Positions 7,718-17,396 are shown, counted from the stretch's first letter. The stretch is DNA of 64,000 nt from Candidatus Gastranaerophilales bacterium (GCA_910586855.1 CAJUJH010000001.1:124001-188000), one strand, 5' to 3'. The notes: a model not told the origin generated them from the letters alone. Made by a program: numbers and translations.

Positions 7718-10003
7718 GTGATTAAAGTGTTAAATTTATTATCAAAGAACACATTCAGCGGAACAAAATTACAAGAGGTTTTTGCAAAGGTTAAAGATAT
7801 CTATTGCATAAATGATGTATCTGAAGAGAGAAAACAATATTTAACCGATACAATCCAAAAATACGGCTATTTGCCTTACCCTCATTATAAGGTTTTGGAT
7901 GAATTAACACCGTCTGAAATTATTTATGCCTATGTGGAAATTTTAAAACTTGAAGGCACATATGAAAATTTTAAGTTAAAAGATATACTTAACCCCTCAC
8001 CCTTAGCAAGAAAAAAGGTTAAAAATTCTAATTGGTTTAAAAGAGAAGGACATAATATAAAACTTATTTCATTATCTGCTCTTGGTGATGGTTGTAAAAC
8101 ATCTAATACGGGGCTTTTTATTGAATGGGTAGCGCAAATTTTAACATTGCCAAGGGGTAATGCAAATTATGGGGTTCTTGGAGATACCATTTATCTTCTT
8201 CCATTCCATCCGAGAGAATTTGGCTGTGCCTACCTTCCAATGTCATCCGATGTGAGTGCAAAACTTGAAGATATTAAATTAAGCAAATTCTTGGGATTTG
8301 ATGCAAAAAGTCAGGTAAAACTATTTATCACCATGGCGCAGTTAGCAGGGCACCCTGTGATATATGATATTTTGCCCCAAACAGGAAGATTTTCTAAAAT
8401 TGTTTTATCAAAGCCTTATGTTGCAAGGTGGTTTGATATAAATGAGCTTATAAATGACTATAAAAAGGAAGTTGAAAAAATAGCAGCCTCGCTAAGAGGA
8501 CAGTTTTCTGCTGATGAAATTGATAATGCTAAGAAGCTATATCTAGAGATATTATCCGGTTCAAGAAAAACATTTAAAAACGGGAATGAAGAAATTTTAA
8601 AAGGTTTTGAAAGCTTAATGGAGCCTTTTAAAAAGAATCTTTCAAATCAAATGTTAAATAGATTCAGACAAGATGACATCTTAAAGAAAGTAAGCCAGAT
8701 TATTGAATATGCAAATGGCAAAAAACCTTCAAAAGAAGAAGATATACTAAAACAGCCTGAAATTGTAAAAGCCTTAATAAAAGAAGGCTTATGGCCCGCA
8801 CCGGGCGGGGCTTGGTGTTCTTGCGGCTCTCCTGTATTTGATAAAATGCATTCAAGTAAAGAATATCCTATGTTCAGGCATTTTAACTATAAAGGTGAAG
8901 ATGTAACCCATTTTGCAAATCTGGACTGCCAGACCCCTTATTATTTTGTTTATTTTGAAAATAATAAATATAATAAAAAAGTTTGTGAATTTTTCTTCGA
9001 ATACACAAGAGCTATAGCTGAAGAATATAATTTTGATGGCTTTAGAGTAGACCACATCGACCATATTGTAGATGATTTTTCAGAGAAGAATAAATTTCCC
9101 ATAAGCTACAGGGCGCCAAGAGAAGTTTTAAATAAAATGAATTCCGTTTTAAAAAGAAGAAGCCCTTATTTTGCAGCATTAGCCGAGTATATGCTTTGGG
9201 ATGATTTTTATAAAGAATATCATATAGGTATGGGTTTTGATTTATTGTGGGGTAATGACATAGTTTCCCAGAATACCAAGACCCCTGCACAGATTATTGA
9301 CGATAATGCAAAACTTGAAAAATATAATGTTAAAAATGGCATTGTAAATCCTTTATCTATTTTAAAAACTTATAATAATCAAGATGGTGAGTTTGAGGCA
9401 ATTGACCAATACCCCGGGCAATTAGGGGCAGATGGTGCTTTATATAAATGGTTTAAATATAAATTCTTGCCGGGCGGCAAAAATGCAAACAGGCCTTCTT
9501 TATATATTGACGGGGATGAAAGCTTTACAAAAACAGGGATAGAATACATTATAGGCAATGAAGTTTCCATGAAAAGAAACAAGGATTGGGCTTTTTATGA
9601 AAAATTTAATGCGATTAACTATTTTACCCAAAATTCTTCCGTTATTCTAAACGGTAAAGCGCAATTAATTCAGGAAACCAAAGAAGGGCTTTCTGTTTGG
9701 GAAATTTTATCAAATGAAGGAAATTTCCTTGTTGTATCAAACAGTCAAAATCCAACAGAAAAGAAATGTGTACAAAATCCTGACGGTACATCTTCTATGC
9801 AGGTTGTAAAAGGCAGAACTATTGAGGGTAATGAAATTAAACTTGGAAACAGAGTATTGGTTTCGTTCTTTGAATTTGACTATGATGAAATGAACAAATG
9901 TCAGTTTATGGAAAAGCAACTGTTAAATAATATTGAAAATATAATAACCTTCCACGTTTTAAAACCAGCAGAATTTAAGGTTTATAGGTTTGTGGTAAAG
10001 TAA
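7718..10003 (+). CDS. GH13-family alpha-glucan-active enzyme
   Basis: This 761-residue protein has an alpha-amylase-type barrel. The region DGFRVDHIDHIV at about 443-454 contains the GH13 nucleophile motif (FRVDH), AALAEYMLWDDF at about 487-498 supplies the acid/base Glu, and GFDLLWGND follows. The N-terminal 350 residues are helical and Lys-rich and not typical of standard amylases. The C-terminal 100 residues look like a beta domain. No signal peptide was seen, so it probably acts in the cytoplasm on glycogen or maltodextrins. I cannot tell a hydrolase from a glucanotransferase or phosphorylase. The start is a GTG at 7718 with only a weak ribosome site; a second GTG lies four codons in. Confidence 0.8.
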   Translation: MIKVLNLLSKNTFSGTKLQEVFAKVKDIYCINDVSEERKQYLTDTIQKYGYLPYPHYKVLDELTPSEIIYAYVEILKLEGTYENFKLKDILNPSPLARKKVKNSNWFKREGHNIKLISLSALGDGCKTSNTGLFIEWVAQILTLPRGNANYGVLGDTIYLLPFHPREFGCAYLPMSSDVSAKLEDIKLSKFLGFDAKSQVKLFITMAQLAGHPVIYDILPQTGRFSKIVLSKPYVARWFDINELINDYKKEVEKIAASLRGQFSADEIDNAKKLYLEILSGSRKTFKNGNEEILKGFESLMEPFKKNLSNQMLNRFRQDDILKKVSQIIEYANGKKPSKEEDILKQPEIVKALIKEGLWPAPGGAWCSCGSPVFDKMHSSKEYPMFRHFNYKGEDVTHFANLDCQTPYYFVYFENNKYNKKVCEFFFEYTRAIAEEYNFDGFRVDHIDHIVDDFSEKNKFPISYRAPREVLNKMNSVLKRRSPYFAALAEYMLWDDFYKEYHIGMGFDLLWGNDIVSQNTKTPAQIIDDNAKLEKYNVKNGIVNPLSILKTYNNQDGEFEAIDQYPGQLGADGALYKWFKYKFLPGGKNANRPSLYIDGDESFTKTGIEYIIGNEVSMKRNKDWAFYEKFNAINYFTQNSSVILNGKAQLIQETKEGLSVWEILSNEGNFLVVSNSQNPTEKKCVQNPDGTSSMQVVKGRTIEGNEIKLGNRVLVSFFEFDYDEMNKCQFMEKQLLNNIENIITFHVLKPAEFKVYRFVVK

Positions 10004-10027
10004 ATATTAAAATAAAAATATTAATAC

Positions 10028-10060
10028 AAATGCTCCGAAATTTTAAGAATCGGAGCATTT
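10028..10060 (+). terminator. Hairpin after the GH13 gene
   Basis: Inverted arms AAATGCTCCGA and TCGGAGCATTT flank a short AT loop 25 bp after the GH13 stop. The T-tract is interrupted (ATTTAATTTA), so termination may be partial. Confidence 0.55.
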
Positions 10061-10102
10061 AATTTATATATGTTTTTATTTCAACTATTTTATTAAATAG
10101 GG

Positions 10103-10327
10103 TTATTTATTTGAAATTAAAAGACAAGGGTCAATATTTAAAGTATCTGCAATTTCATACAAAACTTCCATACCAGGAAGCATGACCCCTCTTTCTATTC
10201 TTGAAATATACTCAGAACTTTTTTGTATTTTAATACTCAAAGCCACCTGTGTAATACCTGAAGCCTCTCTGTATTTTTTCAGGTTTTTTGAAATTATGTC
10301 TTTGGCTTTGTTTTTGTAACTTGTCAT
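10103..10327 (-). CDS. XRE-type HTH regulator of locus A
   Basis: This is a 74-residue single-domain Cro/C1-type repressor. The helix-turn-helix is visible as ITQVALSIKIQKSSEYISRIERG at about 25-47, followed by the usual PGMEVLYEIADTLNIDPCLL dimerisation end. It is transcribed divergently from the giant gene at 10404 with 76 bp between the starts, and that gap holds a perfect 21-bp palindrome (10359-10379). By analogy with phage and toxin-type XRE proteins it probably represses itself and the giant gene. It is shorter than the regulators of loci B-D and closer to the small XRE genes at 49086 and 53215. Confidence 0.88.
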   Translation of the reverse strand: MTSYKNKAKDIISKNLKKYREASGITQVALSIKIQKSSEYISRIERGVMLPGMEVLYEIADTLNIDPCLLISNK

Positions 10328-10358
10328 AATTCAATTCTAGTGTTAATATTGATTTGTA

Positions 10359-10379
10359 ATTCGTATTTAAAATACGAAT
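10359..10379. promoter_or_regulatory. Perfect palindrome, candidate operator of locus A
   Basis: Arms ATTCGTATT and AATACGAAT are exact reverse complements around TAA. The site lies between the divergent XRE gene and the giant gene, where an XRE dimer would be expected to bind. The arms differ from the palindromes of the other four loci. Confidence 0.6.
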
Positions 10380-10403
10380 AAGAAACTGACAAAGGAGTTA
10401 ATA

Positions 10404-12923
10404 ATGGTAAATAAATTTTGTATTAGACATAATCTATTACATCTTCAAAAAATTACAGTATCTATTAGTAAGTCGGGCAGTATTAAAACTAATAAATTAG
10501 GTAAATATACTAATGCCTTCTCCCTCATTGAAATGCTTATGGCGCTTCTTGTCGCCTCTCTTTTAATGGTGGCATTGGCTCCTGTTATGACAAAGAGAAT
10601 GAATGAAAACATTAAAGTTAACGGATTAGGGGAAACATACAGAGCCCCTGCCGATATGCAATGCTATACTTATTCTGATTCAACACCATCTGTAGATGTA
10701 AGCATTAATGATGTATACTCTGTAAGTTTTCTGATAGCATCAGCAGGCGGCGGAGGAGCAGGAAGTACAAGTACAAAAAAAATACAACAAACCCCAATTC
10801 AAATAACAGGAACAACTACATCAGATACTACACAAGAAATAACAATAACAGAATATATGACAGATATTAAAGCAGCCCTTGTTGGTGCAGGCGGCGGAGG
10901 TGCAGGCGGTGCAGGGTATGTTGCAGGCTGCCCAACTGAAACTACAGAGCTTAAAGGTAACTCTACCGTTAAAGCCTTTTGTATGACGAAATATAATGTT
11001 GGCGAAAGAGTAAATTTGGTATATCCCAAAAATTATGATTATGTGCCAAATACTATTGGTGCTGCAGAGGTTCACTACGCTGCTGATTCAAATGTTGCAA
11101 ATTATTGTTCTCCAACAAGTGGTTATGCTCATGCAGGAAAGTGTTGCTGGCGAGTTAAAGATGCCTTAGATGCAAATTCCACAGCAAATCAAAAAGATGG
11201 AAAGTGTACAGGCTGGGGTTATTCAGCATGTAATAGGACTGTTTGTCAGTTTAATGCAGCAGATAATGCTTGTAAATCTTTTACGTATGCACCTGGCGGA
11301 ATTGAGTCTGTAAATTGGAATTTACCAAGCTATAATCAGGCAGAGTATTTGAGCAAAGTCCCCCTATTGCAGCTAGGAAGCGGAGGTAGCGGCGGTAATG
11401 GCATCTGGCTTTGTAACAACTATACATCGCAATATGGTTATTGGTGTCAAGAGGTCCCAAATAGATGCATTGGTTCTTATGATAATTGGTGTCATCCTTA
11501 TCATATATGGGTATCTAAAAGCGGTTCGCCAAAATCATTTAGTTTTGCTAATGAAACTGCAAAGATTAATAATGCTGTTGATAATGTATATTATGCCTTC
11601 TCTGCCCGCTGCACCCTTGAAAAATCCAACCTTTTTAAATCTTATTCAGGAGCAGGAGGCGCCGCAGGCGCCTACATCTTCGAAATAGATTTAACAGAAT
11701 ATGTAAAACAGGCAGGAGTAAACGGAAAAATAATATTAACAGCAGGAAAAGCAGGAATTGGAGGAAACAAATCAGCCTCAAATAATACAAAAGCAAGTGA
11801 CGGCACAGCAGGAAATCTTTCCCAAATAATAATAAAGAAACAAAATGGAGACACAGTATATGGAATAAGGGCAAAAGGAGGCAGCGGAGGAAAAGCTGCT
11901 CAAAATATTACAGCAGCAGGAACAGCTGCAATTAATCCTAATATCTCATCATCAAGAAACTGTGAATATACAACAGATGGTATAAATTGGAGCGAAACAT
12001 CCTGCACAAAGAATATATTAAAAGGAGGAAACGGTGAAATTAAATGGAAGGAAACTGCAGCAAAAGGCATAGCTTCAATTTCTCCAATCTCATCTAATAC
12101 ATCAGGATACGGTGCAGGAGGAGAAGGCGGTACTTCATCATACGGATATAATGATAAAGCGGATTCCACGCAAGGAACAAACGGTAAAGCCGGTTTTATT
12201 AAACTTACCTACTCCAACGAATACCCTGCAGCCCCAGGTGGCGGTGGCGGAGGAGGAACAGTAGCCCAAATAAAAGATGTTCAACTGGGTCGACAGGCAG
12301 AATGTAAATTAACGATAGGTAAAGGCGGTAAAGGCGGAAATATTGATAATGATGGAATAGACGGAGGGGCTTCATCAATTAAATGTAATACTGACACAAG
12401 AACATTTATAGTCCCCGGAGGCAAAGGCGGAAAGAAAGGGACACCAGCATTAAGTATATCGGGAATAAACTCTATCCCAATTCCAGGCAAGGGTGGAGAA
12501 TATGGAAATATTAAAAATGCTAGCACCCCTGCAATAAAAGATTATAACAATTCTAAAAAAGTAATAAATGAAGGAACAAATGGAACAGATGGAAAATATA
12601 ATCAAACAACAAAAGAAAGCATAGGAGGAAGAGGAGGAACAAGCGGTACCGGTACAAAAGGAGCCTGCGGAGGATTGTATATAGAAGAAGATGAAGCAAA
12701 AGGAATATGTAAAGTAAGCGAAACGGATAATAAAAGAATAGATGGAAAAGGATTTACATATGAAGATGTAATAATTCCCAATTCAAGTACTCTTTCAACA
12801 TCTCTTGGAATAGCATCAGCAGGCGGAGGCGGAGGAGGCTGGATAAGAAATCTCAACCCCGGTAAAGGAGGAGATGGAATGAATGGATATGTATGCGTCT
12901 ATTGGTACAATGATGGATATTAA
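10404..12923 (+). CDS. Giant glycine-rich prepilin-like protein, locus A
   Basis: This 839-residue protein has a Lys-rich leader of about 37 residues. A type IV prepilin-like site follows, with predicted cleavage at A|FSLIEM and Glu at +5, a hydrophobic helix and the family signature APVMTKRM. The body alternates short beta modules with Gly runs (AGGGGAGS, GAGGGGAGGAG, GGGGGGG). Unlike the other copies it carries a Cys-rich insert at about residues 225-415 (GKCCWR, CTGWGYSACNRTVC, LCNNY, WCHPYHIW), and a related segment survives in the pseudogene at 22293-22577. The C-terminus GYVCVYWYNDGY is the usual cap. The ribosome site AAAGGAG precedes ATG 10404. A surface or pilus-tip adhesin is inferred; secretion machinery is not in this window. 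Confidence 0.88.
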   Translation: MVNKFCIRHNLLHLQKITVSISKSGSIKTNKLGKYTNAFSLIEMLMALLVASLLMVALAPVMTKRMNENIKVNGLGETYRAPADMQCYTYSDSTPSVDVSINDVYSVSFLIASAGGGGAGSTSTKKIQQTPIQITGTTTSDTTQEITITEYMTDIKAALVGAGGGGAGGAGYVAGCPTETTELKGNSTVKAFCMTKYNVGERVNLVYPKNYDYVPNTIGAAEVHYAADSNVANYCSPTSGYAHAGKCCWRVKDALDANSTANQKDGKCTGWGYSACNRTVCQFNAADNACKSFTYAPGGIESVNWNLPSYNQAEYLSKVPLLQLGSGGSGGNGIWLCNNYTSQYGYWCQEVPNRCIGSYDNWCHPYHIWVSKSGSPKSFSFANETAKINNAVDNVYYAFSARCTLEKSNLFKSYSGAGGAAGAYIFEIDLTEYVKQAGVNGKIILTAGKAGIGGNKSASNNTKASDGTAGNLSQIIIKKQNGDTVYGIRAKGGSGGKAAQNITAAGTAAINPNISSSRNCEYTTDGINWSETSCTKNILKGGNGEIKWKETAAKGIASISPISSNTSGYGAGGEGGTSSYGYNDKADSTQGTNGKAGFIKLTYSNEYPAAPGGGGGGGTVAQIKDVQLGRQAECKLTIGKGGKGGNIDNDGIDGGASSIKCNTDTRTFIVPGGKGGKKGTPALSISGINSIPIPGKGGEYGNIKNASTPAIKDYNNSKKVINEGTNGTDGKYNQTTKESIGGRGGTSGTGTKGACGGLYIEEDEAKGICKVSETDNKRIDGKGFTYEDVIIPNSSTLSTSLGIASAGGGGGGWIRNLNPGKGGDGMNGYVCVYWYNDGY

Positions 12924-12926
12924 ACT

Positions 12927-12990
12927 AAATTTTAGATGAACAACTTTTCAATCGGGCGCGTTTTCAAGTAACCTTCGCGCCCATTTTTTT
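12927..12990 (+). terminator. Shared 3' element, copy A
   Basis: It begins 3 bp after the stop. A conserved single-stranded lead (GATGAACAACTTTTCAATC) is followed by stem GGGCGCG/CGCGCCC, loop containing AAGTAACCTT, and seven Ts. It acts as a terminator by form. The lead and loop are conserved in all five copies beyond what termination needs. Confidence 0.85.
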
Positions 12991-13027
12991 ATTTAATTAA
13001 TTATGCATTTCCATATTTAATAATTGC

Positions 13028-13070
13028 AGTACAATAAAATCAATTAATATCGGATTGTACTATTTTATTG
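13028..13070. repeat. Overlapping inverted repeats between convergent genes
   Basis: AGTACAAT (13028-13035) pairs with ATTGTACT (13054-13061), while the overlapping CAATAAAAT (13032-13040) pairs with ATTTTATTG (13062-13070). The two hairpins are mutually exclusive. It lies between the locus A 3' element and the trpS stop, and could be a weak terminator for trpS or a protein site. Confidence 0.35.
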
Positions 13071-13107
13071 GCAGCATATAAGGAAATTTGTAAAATTTAG
13101 TATGAAT

Positions 13108-14124
13108 TTAAAAATACATCCCAATTGCTTCTTTGGCGCCATCGAGGACTTTTCTTGCCTCAATCCTTGCCTTTTTAGAGCCTTCAATTAAAATTTCCCT
13201 TACAGTTTCAGGGTTTTTTGCAAGTTCAATCCTCTTTTCCCTCATAGGGGCCATATATTCATTAACTTTCTTTGCAAGGCATCTTTTGCAATCGGCACAG
13301 CCCAAGCTTGCTGACCTGCAGCCGGTCTCAATTTCTTTAAGTTCATCTTCGCTGCCGAATATTTTCCAGTAAGTATAAGCAACCTCGCAGTTTTCAGGGT
13401 TTCCTTTATCATCTCTTCTCATCCTGTTTCTATCTGTGATGCATTGCATTATCTTCTTTTGAGTAGTTTCTTCATCATCTGATATTTTTATATCATTATT
13501 GAATGATTTACCCATCTTGTTGCCATCAATTCCCTTTAAAAGCGGAATTTCAGTTAAAAGCGGCTTTGGTTCTTTAAAATATTCAACATTATAAATATTA
13601 TTGAAACGTCTTATGATATCTCTTGAAATTTCAATGTGTGCAACCTGGTCTATACCTACAGGAACATAATCTACATTGAAGGTTATAATATCTGCAGTCA
13701 TTAAAACGGGATATCCTAAAAGTCCGTATGTTATTGAGCCGTCATTATTCCCTTGCGTTCTTAGAATTTTTGTCATATCTTTAAGGGTTGGGTCTCGCTC
13801 TACCCAGTTTTGCGGGGTTATCATACTTAAATATATATGCAGTTCCGCAGTTTCAGGCACCAATGATTGAAGGTAAATTGTTGCCTTGTTCGGGTCAATT
13901 CCTGTTGCAAGCCAGTCAAGTGCAACATCTTTCACATTTTCTTTTAAGTTAGCAGTATCATTGTATTTTGTGGTTAGGGCATGCCAATCTGCAATAAAAA
14001 AGAAAGATTCATATTCATTTTGTAATTTTACCCAGTTTGTAAGAACTCCAAAATAATGCCCAAGGTGCAGTTTGCCGGTTGAGCGCATTCCTGAAACGAT
14101 TCTTTTTTTATTGCTCTGGTTCAT
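13108..14124 (-). CDS. trpS: Tryptophanyl-tRNA synthetase
   Basis: This class I synthetase charges tRNA-Trp. The 338 residues match the bacterial family. The HIGH motif appears as GKLHLGHYFG near residue 17 and the KMSKS loop as NKMGKSFNN near residue 200. The substrate-binding segments FIADWHALT and GYPVLMTADI are present. The C-terminal part includes CRSASLGCADCKRCLAKK with four cysteines. That resembles the CxxC-containing TrpS subtype and could bind zinc or an Fe-S cluster, which is inference. Its start overlaps the end of the upstream TPR gene by 17 bp, so the two are probably co-translated. Confidence 0.95.
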   Translation of the reverse strand: MNQSNKKRIVSGMRSTGKLHLGHYFGVLTNWVKLQNEYESFFFIADWHALTTKYNDTANLKENVKDVALDWLATGIDPNKATIYLQSLVPETAELHIYLSMITPQNWVERDPTLKDMTKILRTQGNNDGSITYGLLGYPVLMTADIITFNVDYVPVGIDQVAHIEISRDIIRRFNNIYNVEYFKEPKPLLTEIPLLKGIDGNKMGKSFNNDIKISDDEETTQKKIMQCITDRNRMRRDDKGNPENCEVAYTYWKIFGSEDELKEIETGCRSASLGCADCKRCLAKKVNEYMAPMREKRIELAKNPETVREILIEGSKKARIEARKVLDGAKEAIGMYF

Positions 14125-15904
14125 TTTGTTGTACCTCTTTTAAAATTTTTAGTCCGTATTCAAAATCAGGGAACAATGTTAAAGCCTGTTTAACATGTTT
14201 TTTTGCATTTTTATACTCACCAATTTTGGTTTCACATTTTGCTAAATCACAAAGAATAATATGATTATTAGGATAAGTTTCTGTTAATTTATTAAAAATA
14301 CCTGCAGCTGTTTTATATTCTTTCAGCTTCATAAAATTTTGCGCCAAAAGGTTTAAAATTTCAGGATTATTTGGTGCATCTTTAATATCTAAAAGTAAAT
14401 CTCTGGATGTTTTATAATTTTTATCCTCAAAATATATTTTTGCAAGAGTGAATTTAGCTTTATAGCTTGCATGTCCTGATTTTATAGTTTTTAGTAAAAT
14501 TTCTTTTGCTTCATCCTTTTTATTAAGCGCCAGAAGATTTTCACCATAATAAGCCAAATATGCAGGGTTATCCTTATCAAGTTCAAGTGCTGTTTTAAAA
14601 TATTCATCTGCTTTGGCATATTCTTGTGTTTGATAGAGCGCTACGGCATAATTGAAATAATGTTCTGCATTACTTGGTTCAAGATTGATTGCAGTTTGAA
14701 ATTCATCCAAAGCCCAGTCTGCATAGTTCATCTTTAAATATACAATCCCTAAATCCTTCCTTGCAACCGGATTATCTGGTTCCAGTGATATACATTTTTT
14801 AAGATTTTCTTTTCCTTGTTCAAGTTCATCAATATTCACATAGGCAATTGCAAGATTATAACAAATTTCAAAATCAATTTTGCCGCGTTTTAAAAGCTTT
14901 TCCAATATTTCAATTGCATTTTGTGGTTTTTTTGTAAGTCTATAGAGATAAGCAAGTTTTTTTTGTATATCAATTGATTTGGGGTTTAATTTAGCAAGTT
15001 TTTGAGCTATTCCCAATCCGTCTTTATATCTGCCTATTTGAATGCAGCAATTCAAATAATTCATTTTGAAATTGAATTTTTCAGGATGAATTGCAACAAG
15101 GCTTTTGTATAAATTACACGCAGTTTCCCATTTTCCCGCCTGAATTGCACAATATGCAAGAGAAGACAAGAAGGTGGAAGACGGCTCTTTCATATATGCT
15201 GTATTAAAATATGCAAAAGCCTCTTCAAAGCTTCCTTTTAGTTGATATAGAGAGCCAAGATTATAGTTTGTAGAAGGGTTTTTATCATCTAAACCAAAGG
15301 CTTTTTTCAAATATTGCTCAGCCTTGTCATACTCGCCTTTTGCGATGTAGCATGTACTTATGTTATTTAAAATCTGTATATGTTCAGGGCTTAATCTATG
15401 TGCTTCTTCGAGATATTTTAAGGCTTCATCATCTTCTTTTTTTGCCATAAGAGCGGATGAAATTATGTAAAAGAGCTGGTAATCATCTTTTTCAATTTCA
15501 ATAGCCTGTTTTATAGTTTCAACAAGTTCATCAAATCTGCCCATTTTAAGATACAAAACACCAAGTGCCTTGTATGCATCAATATATTTAGGTCTTAATT
15601 CTATAACTTTTTTATGGGAGATAATGGCTTCATTAAAATCATCCAATTTTTCCTGAATGCTTCCTAAATAATACCAGGCATTAGCATTATCAGGGTCTTT
15701 TTTTGTGACGGAGATAAATATTTTTTTTGCTTCAATAAAATCTTGCAGATTTATTAAAGTGAGTCCCAGATTTTTTAATATTTCAATATTATCAGGGTCT
15801 TTTTTTGAAGCCTTTTTTAAAAGTTCGTAAGCATCTTCAAATTGCTCATCATTTATGAGCTCTAAAGATTTATCCAAAAGCTCTGTTGTTTCTATATTAT
15901 CCAT
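14108..15904 (-). CDS. Tetratricopeptide-repeat protein
   Basis: The whole 598-residue protein is built of about sixteen 34-residue TPR units. Examples are NANAWYYLGSIQEKLDDFNE near residue 75 and NPSTNYNLGSLYQLKGSFEE near residue 210. There is no signal peptide and no membrane segment, so it is probably a cytoplasmic scaffold. Such proteins bind partner peptides, but the partner cannot be read from the sequence. The gene overlaps trpS by 17 bp and leads a two-gene minus-strand unit. The repeats are regular to the C-terminus, which ends in a Glu-rich tail (QQNEPEQ). Confidence 0.9.
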   Translation of the reverse strand: MDNIETTELLDKSLELINDEQFEDAYELLKKASKKDPDNIEILKNLGLTLINLQDFIEAKKIFISVTKKDPDNANAWYYLGSIQEKLDDFNEAIISHKKVIELRPKYIDAYKALGVLYLKMGRFDELVETIKQAIEIEKDDYQLFYIISSALMAKKEDDEALKYLEEAHRLSPEHIQILNNISTCYIAKGEYDKAEQYLKKAFGLDDKNPSTNYNLGSLYQLKGSFEEAFAYFNTAYMKEPSSTFLSSLAYCAIQAGKWETACNLYKSLVAIHPEKFNFKMNYLNCCIQIGRYKDGLGIAQKLAKLNPKSIDIQKKLAYLYRLTKKPQNAIEILEKLLKRGKIDFEICYNLAIAYVNIDELEQGKENLKKCISLEPDNPVARKDLGIVYLKMNYADWALDEFQTAINLEPSNAEHYFNYAVALYQTQEYAKADEYFKTALELDKDNPAYLAYYGENLLALNKKDEAKEILLKTIKSGHASYKAKFTLAKIYFEDKNYKTSRDLLLDIKDAPNNPEILNLLAQNFMKLKEYKTAAGIFNKLTETYPNNHIILCDLAKCETKIGEYKNAKKHVKQALTLFPDFEYGLKILKEVQQNEPEQ

Positions 15905-15935
15905 AAGTTAAATTATATCAAAAAATAAGAAAAGT

Positions 15936-15972
15936 ACACACTTTTAAAACATTAAACGCCTTAAAAGTGTGT
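15936..15972 (-). terminator. Terminator after the coiled-coil secreted protein gene
   Basis: Perfect 12-bp arms ACACACTTTTAA and TTAAAAGTGTGT enclose a 13-nt loop. On the minus strand a T-rich run follows. It separates the 15994-16419 gene from the TPR gene. Confidence 0.65.
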
Positions 15973-15993
15973 ATGCTTAGGTTTGATAAAAAA

Positions 15994-16419
15994 CTAGTTT
16001 AAAGCTTCAATACTCTTTTTGTAAGCTTCGTCAATTCTTGCTTTTCTAGCCTCAAGTGCCTCAATTTGTCTTTCGTATGCTCTTGTTTTAATTGTTTTTT
16101 CAGTTTCTGTCATTGTTGTAGATTTTTTTGTAGCATTTAGCTGCTGTTTCTTTTGTTCTATTTGTTTATCAATGTTTGAAATTTGAGTATCTCTTTGCTC
16201 TTTTAATTTTGCTTTCTTTTCTTTATTTGCAGCTTTATTTTGAGCTTGCTTTTCCTTATTTGCTTTTTCTACATCGCTTTTAATAGCTTTTTTTGTAGCT
16301 TCAACATCTTTTTTAATTGCATTTTTAAGATTTGAGCCCATATTTGTTTTAGTTGTTGCAGCATTGCAAATTGAAGTTGTTAAGATTAAAGCTAAAAGCA
16401 TAGCTAATACATTTTTCAT
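15994..16419 (-). CDS. Small secreted coiled-coil protein
   Basis: The N-terminus is a clear signal peptide (MKNVLAMLLALILTTSICNA, cleavage near residue 20). The mature part of about 120 residues is almost entirely charged and helical. It is dominated by Lys, Ala, Glu and Gln heptads (KKDVEATKKAIKSDVEKANK, QKAANKEKKAKLKEQ), which predicts a long coiled coil in the periplasm. No cysteine remains after cleavage and no domain is recognised. It is a single-gene unit between the terminator at 15936 and the tRNA-Glu gene. A Skp-like holdase or an envelope spacer are possibilities only by shape. Confidence 0.8.
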   Translation of the reverse strand: MKNVLAMLLALILTTSICNAATTKTNMGSNLKNAIKKDVEATKKAIKSDVEKANKEKQAQNKAANKEKKAKLKEQRDTQISNIDKQIEQKKQQLNATKKSTTMTETEKTIKTRAYERQIEALEARKARIDEAYKKSIEALN

Positions 16420-16513
16420 AATTAAAACTCCTCTTTTAAATTTAAAGGGCGAAAACTAATTTGATTATATTGATAATCAAATTTTGTCTATCCTGTGTCT
16501 AAAGATAATAATA

Positions 16514-16586
16514 TACCCCCAAGGGAATTCGAATCCCTGTCTACACCGTGAAAGGGTGTTGTCCTAGGCCTCTAGACGATGGGGGC
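16514..16586 (-). tRNA. tRNA-Glu (TTC)
   Basis: The minus strand folds as a 73-nt cloverleaf. The acceptor stem starts GCCCCCA, the D-arm has GTCTAGAGGCCTAGGAC, the anticodon loop CTTTCAC carries TTC, and the T-loop is TTCGAAT. The first acceptor pair is a G-U wobble (16586/16515). CCA is not encoded. Confidence 0.95.
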
Positions 16587-16597
16587 ATAGTATTCAA

Positions 16598-17206
16598 TTA
16601 TTTTTTTTCGTTGTAAACGAACAATCCAATTATATCATTTAATTTTGAAAGCTGTCTTTGGTAACTTGCACTTTGCTTTTCAAGATTTTTAATATTACTT
16701 TTGTATTCTTGTATAGTATAGTGACAATCCTTAATTGAGCTGTTTAAGCAGTCTCTAACTCTTTGAGCATCTTGTAAAACACTCTTCATTGGAATACCAA
16801 GTGCTTCAATTGTTTGGCGTATAATTTGTGCACCGGTTTGTCTGGGTACACCTGATGGAAGTTGTGAAATTAAACGTTTTAAAACGTTTATGTTATTTGG
16901 CATTTCAAATTCTTCAGAATCATCCTCTGAATCAATCGTAAGTTTTAATTCAGGGTTTTCATCAACATCTTCTGTATCAACATTGAATACAGGAGCTGAG
17001 TAATCTGAATTGTTAAATTCTGATTCAAAAGCCATGCTTCCAAAATCATTATTTTCTGCTGTGTTGAAATCATTGTTATCAGCAGTATTATTATATTCTT
17101 CAGTAACAGTTTCTGTTACAGTATCAGTTTCTAAACCTTCATTTTGTTTTTTGAGTGCATCTGCTATTTTTTTTCCCATATTTTTTGGTAATTCATTTTC
17201 AGGCAT
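16598..17206 (-). CDS. Acidic hypothetical protein with C-terminal coiled coil
   Basis: I do not recognise this 202-residue protein. Residues 1-100 are very acidic, low-complexity and probably disordered, with repeated Asn/Asp/Glu (TAENNDFGSMAFESEF). Residues 105-150 form a compact helical segment (NINVLKRLISQLPSGVPRQT, IIRQTIEALGIPMKSVLQDA). Residues 155-195 look like a coiled coil (EYKSNIKNLEKQSASYQRQL). The pattern, a disordered acidic arm plus a helical domain, is typical of an adaptor or scaffold. It lies just upstream of the tRNA-Glu gene on the same strand, with the ribosome site GGAGAGGG before its ATG. Confidence 0.8.
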   Translation of the reverse strand: MPENELPKNMGKKIADALKKQNEGLETDTVTETVTEEYNNTADNNDFNTAENNDFGSMAFESEFNNSDYSAPVFNVDTEDVDENPELKLTIDSEDDSEEFEMPNNINVLKRLISQLPSGVPRQTGAQIIRQTIEALGIPMKSVLQDAQRVRDCLNSSIKDCHYTIQEYKSNIKNLEKQSASYQRQLSKLNDIIGLFVYNEKK

Positions 17207-17374
17207 CTTGCAACCCTCTCCTTTTAAGTTGATAAGTCTATTATAAATAAAAAATAAATTATTTCAACTATTAAAATTATAAAATTTAGTAAACTTTTTG
17301 GAGGATATTTTTTTATCTTGAATTTTACCTTAATATTTTAAATTATTTAATTAATAAATTTATATAAATTAAAA

Positions 17375-17396
17375 GGTCTCATTTGATAATGAGACC
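17375..17396 (-). terminator. Terminator downstream of the 81-residue protein gene
   Basis: Perfect 9-bp arms GGTCTCATT and AATGAGACC surround a 4-nt loop. T-rich tracts lie on both sides, so it can work in either direction. On the minus strand it is about 70 nt past the stop at 17466. Confidence 0.6.
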